A DNA stretch of 64,000 bases, from NCBI GenBank assembly GCA_034766995.1, contig CM068317.1:12462755-12526754 (forward strand), written 5' to 3'. Shown piece by piece: positions 1-16,300 of the stretch; position 1 is the first letter of the stretch, and every line of letters starts with the position of its first letter. The notes beneath the pieces were generated by a model. That model worked only from the letters and a program-made list of their open reading frames with translations. It was not told the DNA's origin and did not search any database. The position numbers and the translations under genes were made by a program. The DNA comes from Acanthacorydalis orientalis (Eukaryota; Arthropoda; Insecta; Megaloptera; Corydalidae).

Positions 1-948
1 AAACATTATATTGTAATAAAAGTAAGATTTATTCAATTATTTACTAAACTACCACATAGAAAATTTTATAACATATTTAACTTTATAACATAAATAAAAT
101 ATTAAGTCTTAATATAATTAAAAATAAAACTACATGATTTTGAACATTATTTTACAGATCTCACTCAATTTTTTATATGAACGATTATATTACACATTTG
201 ATTAAATACAGTTGCCATATTTTATCTTATCAATGAAAAATAAACACCAATAAATACGATATCAATTGTTATTGTGCGTTTTTACGATCGAGTTCGTATT
301 TAGTACTATTGAAATCAAAGATGGAAAAATTGATATGACAATAAATGTAAAATCTAATGACACAAAACACAGCATATATTCAACATCATAATGTACATTT
401 AACAAGTGCATTTTTACATTTTCCACTACACCCCTATAAAATTAAGAAAAAAATAAATTTATTTTAAGCAAAATTATTTCGAATATGTTACCCTTTTTTT
501 ATTTCCTTGAAAGTTTATTTTTTTTTAATTACTACCACAAGGCACATTCATACAAAGCTAAATATTATAATAGTAGTTATATGCACTGGATAATTTGTTT
601 CATTGATAATGACATATGAATTTATATATTCTGATTTATTATTATTTATATTTTATTTTAAAGATAATATTCGATTATTTTATCAGTTTTATTTTTAGTT
701 TTTCAATATAAATAACACTTAGACAGTCAAATTACATCTGTTGGATCTTCGATATTTGTGCTGATTCGATATTAGCATAAAAATAAAACAATCACTTTAA
801 TTTCACATTAATTCACCAATATTTTTATATGACCAATAGTTTAATTTTCATTATTATTGGAAAAAATAGTAATGTTTATTTTATAATTTTAATATATTAC
901 AAGACAATTAAAATTAGACACAAGAACACTGACTTCACAATGTTATTT
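1..948. other. AT-rich 3' flank of the TMEM185 gene
   Basis: No open frame or recognisable repeat family was seen here. The right part should be the 3' untranslated region of the minus-strand TMEM185 gene. The rest is plain AT-rich intergenic sequence. Confidence 0.5.
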
Positions 949-2791
<1,843 letters not shown>

Positions 2792-3015
2792 TTTATTTAT
2801 ATTAATAGATCATAACTAAAGTTTACAGCATTTGTAGTTCACCATATTTCTTAGTTTGTTTACAAACAGAAGTAAAAGTAAGAATGTCATGTGTGATTAT
2901 CACTGAAAAAAAAAACATTTTTTTTAAATATAAACAAACATCAATAATATAAAAAGTAAAATGATGACAGTTTACGCACATTTATATGATAATGTATATG
3001 TATTTATATGTGTGC

Positions 3016-3081
<66 letters not shown>

Positions 3082-3827
3082 CTTATAATTTAAAAAATAA
3101 GTAATTTGTCAATTTGTGTCAATAATTTATTTTTCATATGTATTTTCTAAATATGTTCAAGAAAATACTATTAAAGTTATTTTCATCGAGATGAAATTAA
3201 ATTGAAAAAAAATATTTCTAATTATAATTATTAAGTATTTAGCATACTTTTGAAAAAAAATATTAGCATCTGAAAAATGTATCAAAATACAAATTGTGTA
3301 ATATAAATTTAGGAAACATTTAGCATTTTAGATCTATAACTATTATTAATAATTTATTGTAAAATTTTTCATTTCAATTTACACTTTCAATATAGTGCCG
3401 GCTCTGTTCAACATCTGTTTTTTTTTTCTTTTTTGTCCACAGATGACCCACAGAATATTAAGTGTGTCTATCTCCGTCTAGAAATTAAAGATGGCATTGG
3501 AAAAGAAGGTGTATTTTGACAGCTGAAATGTCAATAATATTCTTTATCAATCATGTAGAATATAATTATTTTTATTAATCTTATCGTTCAACTCCTGATA
3601 AGATATTTTTAGTACATGATTGAATAGGTTTCAAAGTACTAACGAAAAGTTTTTTTTATTAAAAAAATCAATAAGTGTGTTATTGAAATGTTTTTATTGT
3701 TGACCAACATTTATGAAATTATGTTTCGTAGCATTATTTACTGTGGCATACATAATTTATCAAATGCAAATAACAATATGAAAATAAAATAATTAAATTC
3801 AAACCGAACATTAACATAATCATAAAT
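2792..3827. promoter_or_regulatory. Shared intergenic region between divergent TMEM185 and tweek
   Basis: This roughly 1-kb gap lies between two start codons that point away from each other, so it must hold both 5' untranslated regions and probably both promoters. It contains an uninterrupted TA tract at about 3024-3080. No convincing core promoter motif could be assigned by eye. Confidence 0.5.
3024..3080. repeat. (TA)n microsatellite
   Basis: Uninterrupted TA dinucleotide tract in the divergent intergenic region. Confidence 0.95.
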
Positions 3828-6226
3828 ATGGAATCCACGGATTATGAAGGGCTTATTAGCCAAAATTTAAGCGACTCTCTAGCCGCACCTTACAACTATT
3901 CAAAACCAGTTGCATTTGAAAATATTACAATGGATAGTAATTTTGCCTTTCTGTTATGTAGTTTATTTTCTGCAATTGCATGGGTCATTTATATTACATA
4001 TTATAATTCACGAATTACTGGTTATTTTCTTACAAAAATGGTTAATCGATTTGCTATAAGTACTGGTTACTTTAAAATAGGTAAATTTGTTCATTATCAT
4101 GAAATCTTTTGTAGTTCATTTTTAATTTCTTTTTTTTAAAAAGGTTCATTTACTGTCAATGCACTCGCTGGAAAAATTATGTTTCGTGATGTAATATACA
4201 TCACTGAGGATTATAGTGCTAGGATACAAGATGGTTATTTGATATTTAGATGGTGGCGGTCTTATGTTCCAAAAGACGTGAGTGAAGGTAAGATTTTTCT
4301 TAAACTGACCATTAAATAAAGTATGGTATTATTGTATTTTTTTTTACAGATTTATCACATTCAGATACAAGATTATCTCTTGTTCTAAATGGATTAGAAT
4401 TGCATGTGTATAACCGATCAGATGTTTATGCTCGTTTGGAAAAAGTATTTGGTTTAGAACCACACCTTTTAAATAACAATAAAAATTCAAAAGACACTGA
4501 ACCAGATGGTAACAATGAGATGTTAAATTTTGAAAATCAACGACAAGATAATAACGGTGACAATAATAGTAAAGCATTACGAAAACCTAGACCAGAAGCA
4601 GCTATGGCAAGAACTTGGAGGGATTTAATACCAGTTATAAAAATGGATGTTTCTACTGTAAGTATTTCTATTTATAGTTTATGAAACATGGCTGTGTTAA
4701 AAGTAAATAACTTTTATATTATGAACGATTATTTTTTTTTATTAAAGTTTATTAATTCATTTTTAGGGAAGATTTGTTTTTGGGAATCGGTTAGTACCTA
4801 CAACATTATCTATAAATATAGATGAAGCTCATTTTGTATATTCAACAAAACCTGCAGCATCAAGTTTGGATTTATTTATGCATTTTGCCAAATGTAAAGC
4901 AGAAAATTTTAAAGTAGGTCGCAGTATAGTCAGACATTTATTATATATTTATGTTTCAATTTTCTTTTAGGTTATTTTAGCACCAAGTCCAAAATACACA
5001 GGAATGGTTGATGATCCTCCTCGATATATGGGTGAAGGATTTGTTGTAATGTCATCTAATAATGTCGAAATGTATATGTATATGGATGAACCAGGTATAG
5101 ATTAGATGTTTTTAAAGTAGACTTAAAAGTTTATATTTTTATTAAAAAAAAATGTTTGAAAATCATTTCTATTTCAAAAATTATTGCTTTTTTGAAACTT
5201 ATTATTTTATTACTCAACAGGAGTTGTACCAGAAGAACCAGTTTTATTACGTCTTGCTAATGGAGATATTGTTGAATCGTCACCTCCCATATGGGGTCTT
5301 GATATTAAGTGTGGAAAAGGTAATAAACATTTTTTGTTTCTGTAAAATTATTAATCATCCTTGTTTACACACACATATGTATGAGAACATACACATATGA
5401 AAGAGAGATACGGAATTATTTTACATTTATTATAAATATTTAATAGAATTAATAATATTTATTTCTTTATACTTAAGTAGCAGTAGTTATTTAGAAAATA
5501 TTATAATTGAAACCATTTTAAATACATATCATTTTATTAATATCTATTTTAAGGGACTGACTTCAGTTATGGACCATGGGCAGACCGACAAAGAGAAAAA
5601 TTGTTCAGATTCTTTTTTCCACCTGATCAGCAGGCTTTGCAAGTTACTAAAGCGCCTCAACCAGGTGATAAAAGACAAATGCAGTCATTTGATATCCGTT
5701 TAAGTTCTTTAAGTGAAGCCACTATTGATATTTTATTTTCAAAAGATAAGGTAATACTGTAAGTAAATGTGTGTTCAAAAATTAAATAAATGTTTATAAT
5801 AGGAAACAAACGCTGTGCATGTTAATGTTGGTCCTGGTTCCTATTTAGAAGTGACACTTCCATGGATAGTTTTTCAAGATGGTTATACAACTAAAATTAC
5901 AGGACAATTGTTACATTTAGAGGCTACAACAAGTTTACAAGTATGATTTTTTGTATGTGTAGATATGTATATGTGCCTATGTATGTATATATATATATTT
6001 AAATAAGTGTATATGTTATGCGTGCATATCTGAACATTTCTACTTTTCACATGTAACTGAATAATTAAATTTTAGTACCGCAGTTTATTAGAAAGTGAAA
6101 CATTAGAGTATACAGTGAAATGTCATTATCCAATTAGGTGGAATGATCATCAAGAATGGGTTTTAAACTTGACAGGATGTAAAGCAACTGGAAATCTTAT
6201 CTATTCTCATAAAGAGTTTTTTCAAG
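3828..6226 (+). other. tweek: tweek N-terminal exons: membrane anchor and channel start
   Basis: Exon 1 carries a single hydrophobic stretch (FAFLLCSLFSAIAWVIYITYY, about residues 40-60), which in this family is the N-terminal ER anchor. The next exons hold the best-conserved part, including GKIMFRDVIYITEDYSARIQ, FRWWRSYVPKD, APSPKYTGMVDDPPRYMGEG and MYMDEPGVVPEEP. These match KIAA1109/Tweek and give the strongest identification. The membrane-anchor role is family knowledge and was not tested here. Confidence 0.85.
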
Positions 6227-9200
6227 GTAAAAAATAAATAACTACATATTTATCTTTTTATGTATTTAACACTTAATTTATTTTAGATTTAGTTAATGAT
6301 TGGGCTTCAAAACAGCGTCCTGATTTATTACATTTTGTACCTTATACATGGAAAATTAATGTTTTACTAAAAGAATTCGAATTAATTACTATCTGTAATG
6401 AATATAATTGGATAGACTGCAGTTCCACAAATAAAGAAAATAGTCATTTAGCTTTCTGTGGTGATTTATTCGATATGTCTTTTGATTTACCCTTTGTTGA
6501 TTTTTTACCTGCAACTATACCATTGAGATTTTGGATTCAGGTAATGTTTTTGAGTTAAATTTTTTCACTTGTATAAAATTTACCATTAATTATTTTTTAA
6601 AGGGTGAAAGTGTTGATTTAAGTTTATACACACCGGAAGTTTCTACAAATCGAAATATAATTCTCGCATTAGATGCTAATGCCAAAGTATTAGCTAGAGA
6701 TGGTAGTTTAAGACAACGAACAGATAATATACGTAAATGGAGAAGATTCTGCCAAAAAGTGTTAGTAACATGAATTTAGTAATTCTAAAAATAACTAATG
6801 TAATTTGGCATTTTTATTTCAGTAACGGTTGGGTTGATTGTTGGTCAGTACCTATTGTAGCATTAAGTATTAATTACATATACCATCCAATGCCACCACT
6901 TGGACCTTTACCCCAAGCAGATATATCAACGCCAGATAAAGAAGAACTGCTACTTTCGCCAATGAGATTTCCACATTCACGAAAGATGTCACATGGTCTT
7001 CGTTGGACACCACAAGTTTGTTATTTCATATAGAAATGATTTAGAATATAACATTTTTGTAATGTGAAATGTTATTTTTTAGGATAATTCTCAGAAATTT
7101 GATCCTGAAACACTTCCAGCAGATAAAATATCACTTGAGCTAGAGATTGGTCCATCTGTTTTATTTTTATATGGATCTATTTTGAGAAATTTTATGCATT
7201 TGAAGGTATACACATTTATGTTTGTGTAAAAATAGTTATCTGTTTGTTTGTGTGTAGCAATAATAATTTAATTCATGCTATTTTTGTTTTTTTTTTTTTT
7301 TAGGAAAATATATTTGGCGTAGATCAGTCATTTACAGATATGCAACAAAGTAGATCTAGTGAATATAGTTCACATCAAGGAATCGATAAAAATATTAGTG
7401 ATCAGCATAATGAAGAAAATGATTCTGTTAAAACTCAGTTTGACCCAAGACATTATAGACCTATTGAAGTGCAGCTTTCAATAACAATGCATGATATTCA
7501 AGCTCATTTAATGAAGGTAAAATTGATTTAAAGTAAATGAACATTTTTAAGAGATTGTAAATGTTTTCTTGTATATTGTTTTAAGTATTGAGAGTTTGAA
7601 TACACTGTATCTCACTTACATAGATAAATTAATATAGAAAATCTTCGATTATAAATTCTTAATGTAAGAGTTACTCATTAATTTTGGTTGTAATTTCAGA
7701 ATTGTAATGAAGGTGATCCACCTTGTCCTGTGATATTACTTGAACGCTTTGGTGTTGAAATGAAGAAATCTTATAAAGAAACAGAATTACAAGTTTTATT
7801 ATCACCATCTATTTTATTAATATCTGATAGTATTGTTAGACCAACAAAAGATTTGCATTTAAATCAAGGGCATTTAACTTTGTCAGCTTTACAAGTAAGA
7901 ATTGTTTTTGTAATAAAAACAACCATTTATTTACTTTTAAAAGGTATTTTTTTTCAAATACTAAAAAGATGTCAAATACTAAAAAGATGTATGAAATTGT
8001 AATAATATGTTAGTATTGGAATTATAAAAAGAATATAAATTTTGTTCAGATTCGAGGACATGCTATGTTCAGTGATGAGGGACGTTCGCTTGAAGAGGAA
8101 ACTTTAGAATATGCTTGGATGTTAGAAATACAACTTGGAAAATTAAGTGGAAAAATAACAATGCCTCAGTTTTATCATATATTTACATCACTTGAGACTT
8201 TGGTGTTTTTAATGAAAAATTCTGAAAATATGTTAAAGCCTCCACGACCTCCAAAACTTTGTTTACATGGACTTCCTCCATTGCAGTGTTCACATTCAGA
8301 TTCAGAAACACGGTATCAATGTCCATCTATTGATGAAATCAAATATAGAATGACTAGAGTTGCAGTTGACGCAATTGACTTGAGTTTAATTGAAAATGGA
8401 ACTGCATTACAGTTATGGGTGAGAAAATACATTTGAAAATTGTAAAATAATCCATTTCATTACATTTTTCTTTAAGATCATTTATTTGAAATTTAATTAA
8501 AAATTGTATTTTAGATATCTCCTATTCGTTTATCGACATGTAATTTACATGGGCAACAAGTCAAGTCTGGTATAACGTGTGTTCTACCGATGATTTTAAT
8601 AAAGCAGTTTATTTCTGCAGCAGGTCACTTTTCAAGTACACATAGTAATACAAATACTAATTCTAGTTCAAAATCAAATCATAATTGTAAAGAAAGGTAT
8701 TATAAATCTATTGAATTTTACGAAAAAATAATAATAAATATAATACAATATTTAGGTGTACATCAGATAGTTCAGATCATTGGCTCGAAGTTGGATCGGT
8801 TAGTTTAGGTCCATTAATAACTGAATCAGCTCTATCACTATCAAACTCAGAACTCAATTTACACTTAGTCCAAAACAAGTAGGCATCAAATTCATATTTT
8901 TTTTGTTAAATAATATTTGATATGATTTTATTTTGATATTATTTCTAGACATTTAAAAATGCATGATGAGAAAACAAAACGGTTATGGTTCTTGTGGACC
9001 ACTGATCCAACAGTGAATAAATTAGTTGGTAAATGTGGATGTACTGGTGGTTGTGCATTTTTTGGAAATAATCGAAATGGTCCTAAATTTTTTAAACCGA
9101 GTAGGAATGATATCACTGATGGGATAAATATTGCAGCATTTAGGTTTGTGTCTTACTTTATTATTTTAATGTGTAATTAATGTGTTTATATTTAATTTTG

Positions 9201-10275
9201 TGTTTGATATAAAAAATATTCAGTAAGAAACATCTAATATTGATAGATGTAATTGTTACACTTTCAAGTTATGGCTTTATTGAGATATCTTAATTTCAAC
9301 ATAAAGAAACAAAATTATTATAATTAAGATATATTAATATTTAGTTTGTTAATTATTTCTACAAATCAGGATACAAGAAGTAGGAAAAGATCCAGGATTT
9401 GGGCAAAGTATTCTTCATGAAGGCCAATTAGTTTTTCACACTCCTCCTTATAGTTTACAAGATGTATCGTTACAAGAACCATCAACTTTTCTAAAAGTAT
9501 GTGAAAGTTATGAACTCGCAACTGAAATACCTATATAAAAAATGTATAAAGTATGTCAGAAATATTATGAGTTGTATAATAAAGTGTATTTTTTAGACTC
9601 CACAAGAAAAACTAATTGAAAGCCCACGTATTAGATCTGCATTAGATCGTGAATATTTAAGTAGAAGCAGTGGAAGAGAAAAAGATAGTATTGAAGGTAC
9701 GAGTTATATTAAACCAAGTACAGCATCAGCCAGTCCATTGAGTTTAACATCAGAAAATAGAAATTCAGCACGTAGGTTTTCTTATACATCGACAAGGTAT
9801 GCATTTAAATAAAAAACAAATATATTTTAGTTATGTATAAGAAATAATAATGCAAGATGTAATTTTCAAATTTCTAGATCAAACCAGCCACTAATTTTAA
9901 AAGACGTGCCATATGCTAGACTCGTTGATAGTAGTCCTACAACAGCTTTACCTATAAAATTAGACAGTGATTCTAAATTAAATTCAGACCGTTCAAAATC
10001 TGTCTTGAATGTGCCTGATGGAGATTTTATTCCGAAGAATAGTGCTTCAGACTCAAAACTTGCAGTTGATTATTTTCATACACCAATTAAAGATACTGAA
10101 GGTTCACAGCCAAGTTCTTTGGTAAGAAAATAAATTTGACATTATTGTTTTGCTAATTATTTAAATATAGATGTTTGCTTAAAGCTTTTAAAATGAATAT
10201 AAAAGTAGTTATTTACCACAAATCCATATTAATTATGTAAATAAATTTTAATACAGTTATAGGCAGTTTTTTTAG

Positions 10276-10356
<81 letters not shown>

Positions 10357-13300
10357 GTATGTAAATTGTAGCCTACCACTAGTGATGAAAGTTCAACACA
10401 ACCCTTGAAATCTGTAAATATATCAGAATCCCATCATTCTTTGTATACTCGAATTGGTTCAGAAGAAAAACTACGACAAGAGGTAAGATTTAGTTTAGTA
10501 ATTGTAGTGTACAATTTATATATATAGTGGATATTTGATTCAGCTTCATTTATTAATTTTTAAATATGTACTTTTACATAATATTATAAACTTAAAAGAA
10601 TTTTAATAATGTTGATTTTTCATTTAGGTACAAAGAACAGTTTCAATGTCTAGTGAAAATCATTCTGAAGCATTTTTCTCAGCTGATGAAGATTTGACAG
10701 CTTCAAATAGTCGTGCATCTAGTTTACGAAGGTCAATGATTAGTTCTGGTAGTATGTTGAATCGCCAAGATAGCAATCCTCAACAGTAAGTAATCTTAAA
10801 AATCACAAGATTCTATATTTAATAATGTAAATAAAGATTTATTGAAAAAATGAATGCATTTGTTTATTTATAGAAAGAAATTTGCAAGTGACTTAAGTAT
10901 TGTTTCGGATAAAAGAATACATCCACCTAATGAAAAAACGTCAATCGGAGTTGAAAATATTAAAATTATCGATTCGAATAATTGTAATCGTTTATCGAGT
11001 CACAGAAGTGATCATGAAATACATACACCTGAGCATAGGAGTGGTCTTATTGGCTCAAGTCATTCACAAAGGCGGTTTAATAATAGTCAGCTCAGATCTA
11101 CAAGTCCAAGGTTTTTTGGACCCAATGCTGATAGTTTGCACGATGTCTATGAAAATCAAGTTAGTTAAAATTTTATTTTATATATTTGTATTATGTATGT
11201 AGATATCTAGGTAATTAAATTTTATAAACATTATAAATAGGCATGCATTTATTTTATAAGCAATTGCGTGCATTAAAATAAATATATATCATGGCACGAT
11301 GATTAAAGACTAATATTTGTAAAATTATCTTTAGAAAACATTTAAAAAATATGTAAATATACAAATGAAAATCAGTTGTTTTAAATGAGAAATTATAATT
11401 TTTCAGAATCATGATGGAGGTTTACTAGATTCTTCTGATACACATAGTATTTCAAGTACCTCGTTTATATCTGCAGTATCGTCTCAAGAAGACATGACAC
11501 TTGTTAACTTACATATGCAAGTTAATAAACCAATTATAGATTCACCGTTGCTTATGTCAAGTTATGTAAGTCATTTATCACAGATTCGCTGTTCAAATTG
11601 GACACAATCATCAATGCCCTCTGGTTCAGATGCTTTTACTGTACCTTTGTTTCAAAGAACTGAAGATGGAAGATTAATTTATATAGGTTGTATTCTTTTT
11701 CAAAAAAGTGCTGATTGTTTTATTAATATTTATTGTAATTTAGGTGGAAGATATATTCCTAAGTTTGATGCTCTTACTGAGGGTTTTACATCATTGAAAA
11801 TGGTAAATCGTACAGATGGAACCTTTTTAAGCTCACCACAGACAGAAAGTAAAACTCCAACGCATCCGTATGCTTGGGATAATCAGTCGTTTGTCGATAC
11901 CGATTTTGAAAATGAACATGATGTTGGTAAGTAATTTGTAAAATTTAAAAATAAAATTAAAATTACAAACATTTGTTCCTTTGTTTATTTAAAGATGTAT
12001 TCTGTTTGAGTTGTTTTTTCTAATATTTATTAAATGCAATGTTTTTGCAAAGCATTAAAATATTATTGATACTCTTAAATAAAAAAAAATTTAAATAAAG
12101 ATGAATTTATGTTTGTTTCTATAAAGAGATTGATAAAATGAAGTGGTTTATAATTTTTAATGATCAATATTTTCCATGTAAACTTTTTCGCTTATAGGTT
12201 CTAGTTCTGAAGATGAATTATTATCAAATCCTAATCAAAGTGGTACCAGAACTACAATTATTATAAAATTAAAAGGTGACTTAGATGTTATGGTCACACC
12301 TTTAGTATTAGAATCATTACAAAGGTATGTATTATATGATTGTATTTATATGTTTGTTATCATAGTATTTTGATTTGTATTTATGTAGTAGTTCCATAAA
12401 TTCAGTTGCTTTATACATTAGATTTAATAAATAACTGTAAGTAATATATATGCTGCTTTGCTGTTAAAAGATATAATTTGTAACATTTATTATTAAAGTA
12501 CATATATATTTATGTATACATACATATGTAAATTCGCACATAAATACAACAAGTATAATAACCATTTATTTATTTTACAGATTTATCGATACATTAACAC
12601 CTACGTTAGCCAAATTACATCCTTTAACATTTATTAATCATTTACATTCAGAATGTGTTAGTCAAGTAGAATCTGCAAATATATTGAAACAAGATCAGTC
12701 ACTTTCATATTGGTCACAGATTCAAAGTAGTAAGAATAGTACCGCTGAAAGGAATATAACAGGATTTAATTCTCAAGGAAATATACAATCCCTACAAACT
12801 AGTATTTATGAAGAATCAATTTCAACAGAAATACAAGGAACTGTAATATTGCCAAAGGTACTTGCGTGTGTATCTATGCTATGTATATATACACAAACAT
12901 ACAGAATAAATATGTGTTTGTTTGTGTATTAAATAATATATTTATTGTTAAATTATATTTTAAGTACTTTACTTTAATCTATATTACTTTTTTTAAGGTT
13001 AATATTACTTTATTACAAGCATCTGTTGTTGAAGAAATAATTTCTTTCTCTGCACTTGATAATATTAAGGATTTAACTTGCGTTTCCTTGTTCGCGATTT
13101 GTTTTGATAATATTACAGTGAGGTTTCATCATGCGAAACAGGTGTTTATTAAAAAGCAATCAGTATTTTATTTTTTCATATTTTCGTATAATTTAAATTT
13201 TGTAGGCAAGAGAAGTAGTACAAACGTTTCATCATCCTGCAGTTTTACCAGCAACTTCAAAAAAAACTATTATTGCTAATTTAGTTGGTAGTGGCACACG

Positions 13301-16300
13301 TACCAGTAATAAAAATACCGGTGTTATGTTAGGAAAAGAACCTGCAGGTTATAGATCGAGTGGAGGTAGCCGAACAAGTACTGGAGGAAATAAAACATCT
13401 AGTGGAACTAAAACTAGTACTTCTGAACAAACAGCACCTAAAACTGATACTGTTCTTAAAACAGATGGAGCTGGAAGTGTTGCAAGTGGAACAGGAACAA
13501 GTACTGATGGAGGAGAAGTTGTAATTGATCAAAACACTTCAGGAAATGGAAATACATCTGATCGCATTAGCAGTATTGGAAATATTGTAATGGGTGGTGG
13601 AAATATGGGTATTGGAGGAAATAAATTAGGGAGTACATCAAACACAGTAATGTCTGGAAAAGCATCAGGTGTTGGAATAGGTAGTGGTAATAGATCGAGT
13701 GTAACTAGTCATAAAGGCAACACAAGTGGTACCACCACTCAAAGTAAAGGCAAAGCTTTACTTGCAGCTGTTGTTAGTCGTACGGGTTTTAGAGGTGTAA
13801 AACAGGATACTTTGGGATCTGAACCAGTGTTTATTGAAACACAAGAGAGACAATTTGAAGAAACTATTGTTACTTTAAACATCGGTAAGAATATGAAACT
13901 ATATTTTAATTATTAGATATTTTGTAAAGGAAAAAATAACGGTTAATACATTTCAGGTAAAGTTCATGCTCAGCTAAGAAGACTTCGAAATGAAAGTACA
14001 ATATTAAAAGATGCAGTTATTACTGCTATACCCATTCATTATTCAAAAGTATTATTTACCTGTACAAGAATAACGTCACCATTAAGAAATTTAGATTGCT
14101 ATCTTCAGTTGCATGAAAATGTATGTATTTACATCTCATTTAAGGAAAGTTTTGTCTTTATTTTTGTGTAATACTGTTGTATGACGCAGGTAAAAACATC
14201 ACTGCCACAAACTAATGAGGATACCACAATTTCTTCAATAGAAGAAAAATTAGGATTTATTATGTTCGAATGTGGTCTTGAAGGTGTTGCTCTTAAAGTG
14301 AGTTATATAGTAAATTAAGTTATTGAAGCGTATAAAATTTATGATTTGTAATAGGTAGTAAAACGATCACAATTCGAGAAACCAGAAACCGCTAACGATA
14401 ATAAACAACGGACAACAGTTCGTACAGAAACCGAAATGAACATATCTGATGTCATAAAATCAAGAGAAGATTTGAACATGGCTGAAAAAACTGTAACAGA
14501 CATATCACAAAAATGTTTATCCAAAATATTAGAAAATGATGTGCAAAATCCACCGAGTCTTGATTCATCTAGTACAACTATCAAAAATTGCCCAGATGCG
14601 CCAACCACTACAGAAAGTGATTCAGCAGGGGCAAATAATAGCAGTAGTACAATAAAAGATAATGCAGTTAATGCTGTAATTCCAATTAAGGATAATGGAA
14701 ATACCTCATCGTGTGTTATTGAATTAAAGACTGTTTGGTTTAATTTTGCAGCACCACCACGAGCTCCTATTACAAGAAAACTTGATTTTACAAGGTGTTT
14801 AATCATATATCTTAAAAAAAATGTTTTGAAAAATATTTCGAATAAAATAAAAAATAATTTATATATATATTTTTTTAATTTAGACTTGACTGGAATTTAT
14901 TAAGTACTGCATCTCCTGCAATCAATGCATGGTTAAGTCCGAGTAATAGATTTGCTATTCGTGTTGTTCATATGTATAGGACTTTTTACAGAAGAACTAC
15001 AGGAATTGTGGCTTGTTTAATGGCAGAAGCATTAGATGTTCAAGAAATTCATATGCCAATTAAAGTGTGTATTATTTTAATTAATTAATCTTTTTTGTTA
15101 TTTTTATTATCAAAAAGCATTTATGTGCTATACTCTAAAATTGTAAATAATTTCAATTTATTATTGTCAGAGCCGTTATAATAGACTTACACCTTTGGCA
15201 AAAACATTAAAGGAAGATCCTTCATGCCAACTATGCTGTATTTTACAAAAGTATGTTCTTCGATCAGATCTTGAAATGATTGAAATGAATTTAAGGGAGA
15301 CAGATTTACCTATGCTTTCTACTTTACGTCAGGTATATTTTTATTTAAATTCTATCAATTTTTGTATTTTACAAAAATAAGAAAACTGTCTTCATTTCAG
15401 GGTGTCATTGTTCTGAGCCGCCAATGGAAAAATATCCTCTATACACCGTTATTGCTAGAACATAATTATAAAACAAAATATTCAAAACCATTAAATGTAA
15501 CCTTTTCTGTTCAAGAAATCGATGAGGTGAGTATGAAAAACATTTTTTACTATTTTCTCATCGAATGAAAACTTTATAAAACAATTTTTTCCAATATTAT
15601 TAGGCAGAAGTAACGACTGAATGTAACAATAATGTTATAAGTCCTACTCGGATTGTAAAATCAAAAAGTAAGATTTTCAGATAATAGAAATAATCTGATC
15701 ATGATTGCTAGCGCAAAATTTATGTCATTAACTAAAGCTTGCCGTGTCCTGAATGTTCTTAATTCAAACACTTGAATCACTCTTTATTTAACACTTAGTT
15801 AGGGCACAGTGTAAAATAATTTGAAAATATAGTTGTATTAGTATAGATTCACATGTATGAGCACATTGACTAATTTCATAGCTTGCAAATAATATTTCAT
15901 AACTTCTGTTTCGTATGTCCAATAAAATTCGGAATTTTAGAAAAATAACAAATAGTTTTTCATTCAGTATTGATATTTTAAATCTAACTGCTAAATTTGT
16001 TTTAAAACACTTGTGGTGTTGACAAAAGTAATAAAAGTGATTTCTAAAATTATTCCTCTTAAAAAACTTACTAAAATTAAAATCAGTTTGAATCATTTTG
16101 TTTTAATTAGTTTTCAATTTTGATAATTCCATGAATGAAACTTATAAATATTTTTTTGTTTTACTTTTGATATTCAAAGATATTTTTTACATAAATGTTT
16201 TATTATGATTTGAAATTGAATAATTGTGTATTTCATAAATTCATATAAGCTTTTTCTTAATTTAAAGTTTTGAAAAATAATCATTTTGTTTATCTAACAA

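Noticed and set aside
13329..13532. Minus-strand Ser/Cys-rich open frame
   Set aside because: It lies entirely antisense to the Gly/Ser-rich tweek exon and reflects its codon composition.
14339..14806. 155-codon minus-strand open frame
   Set aside because: It is antisense to a tweek exon (14355-14794) whose sense frame, phase and splice sites fit the gene.
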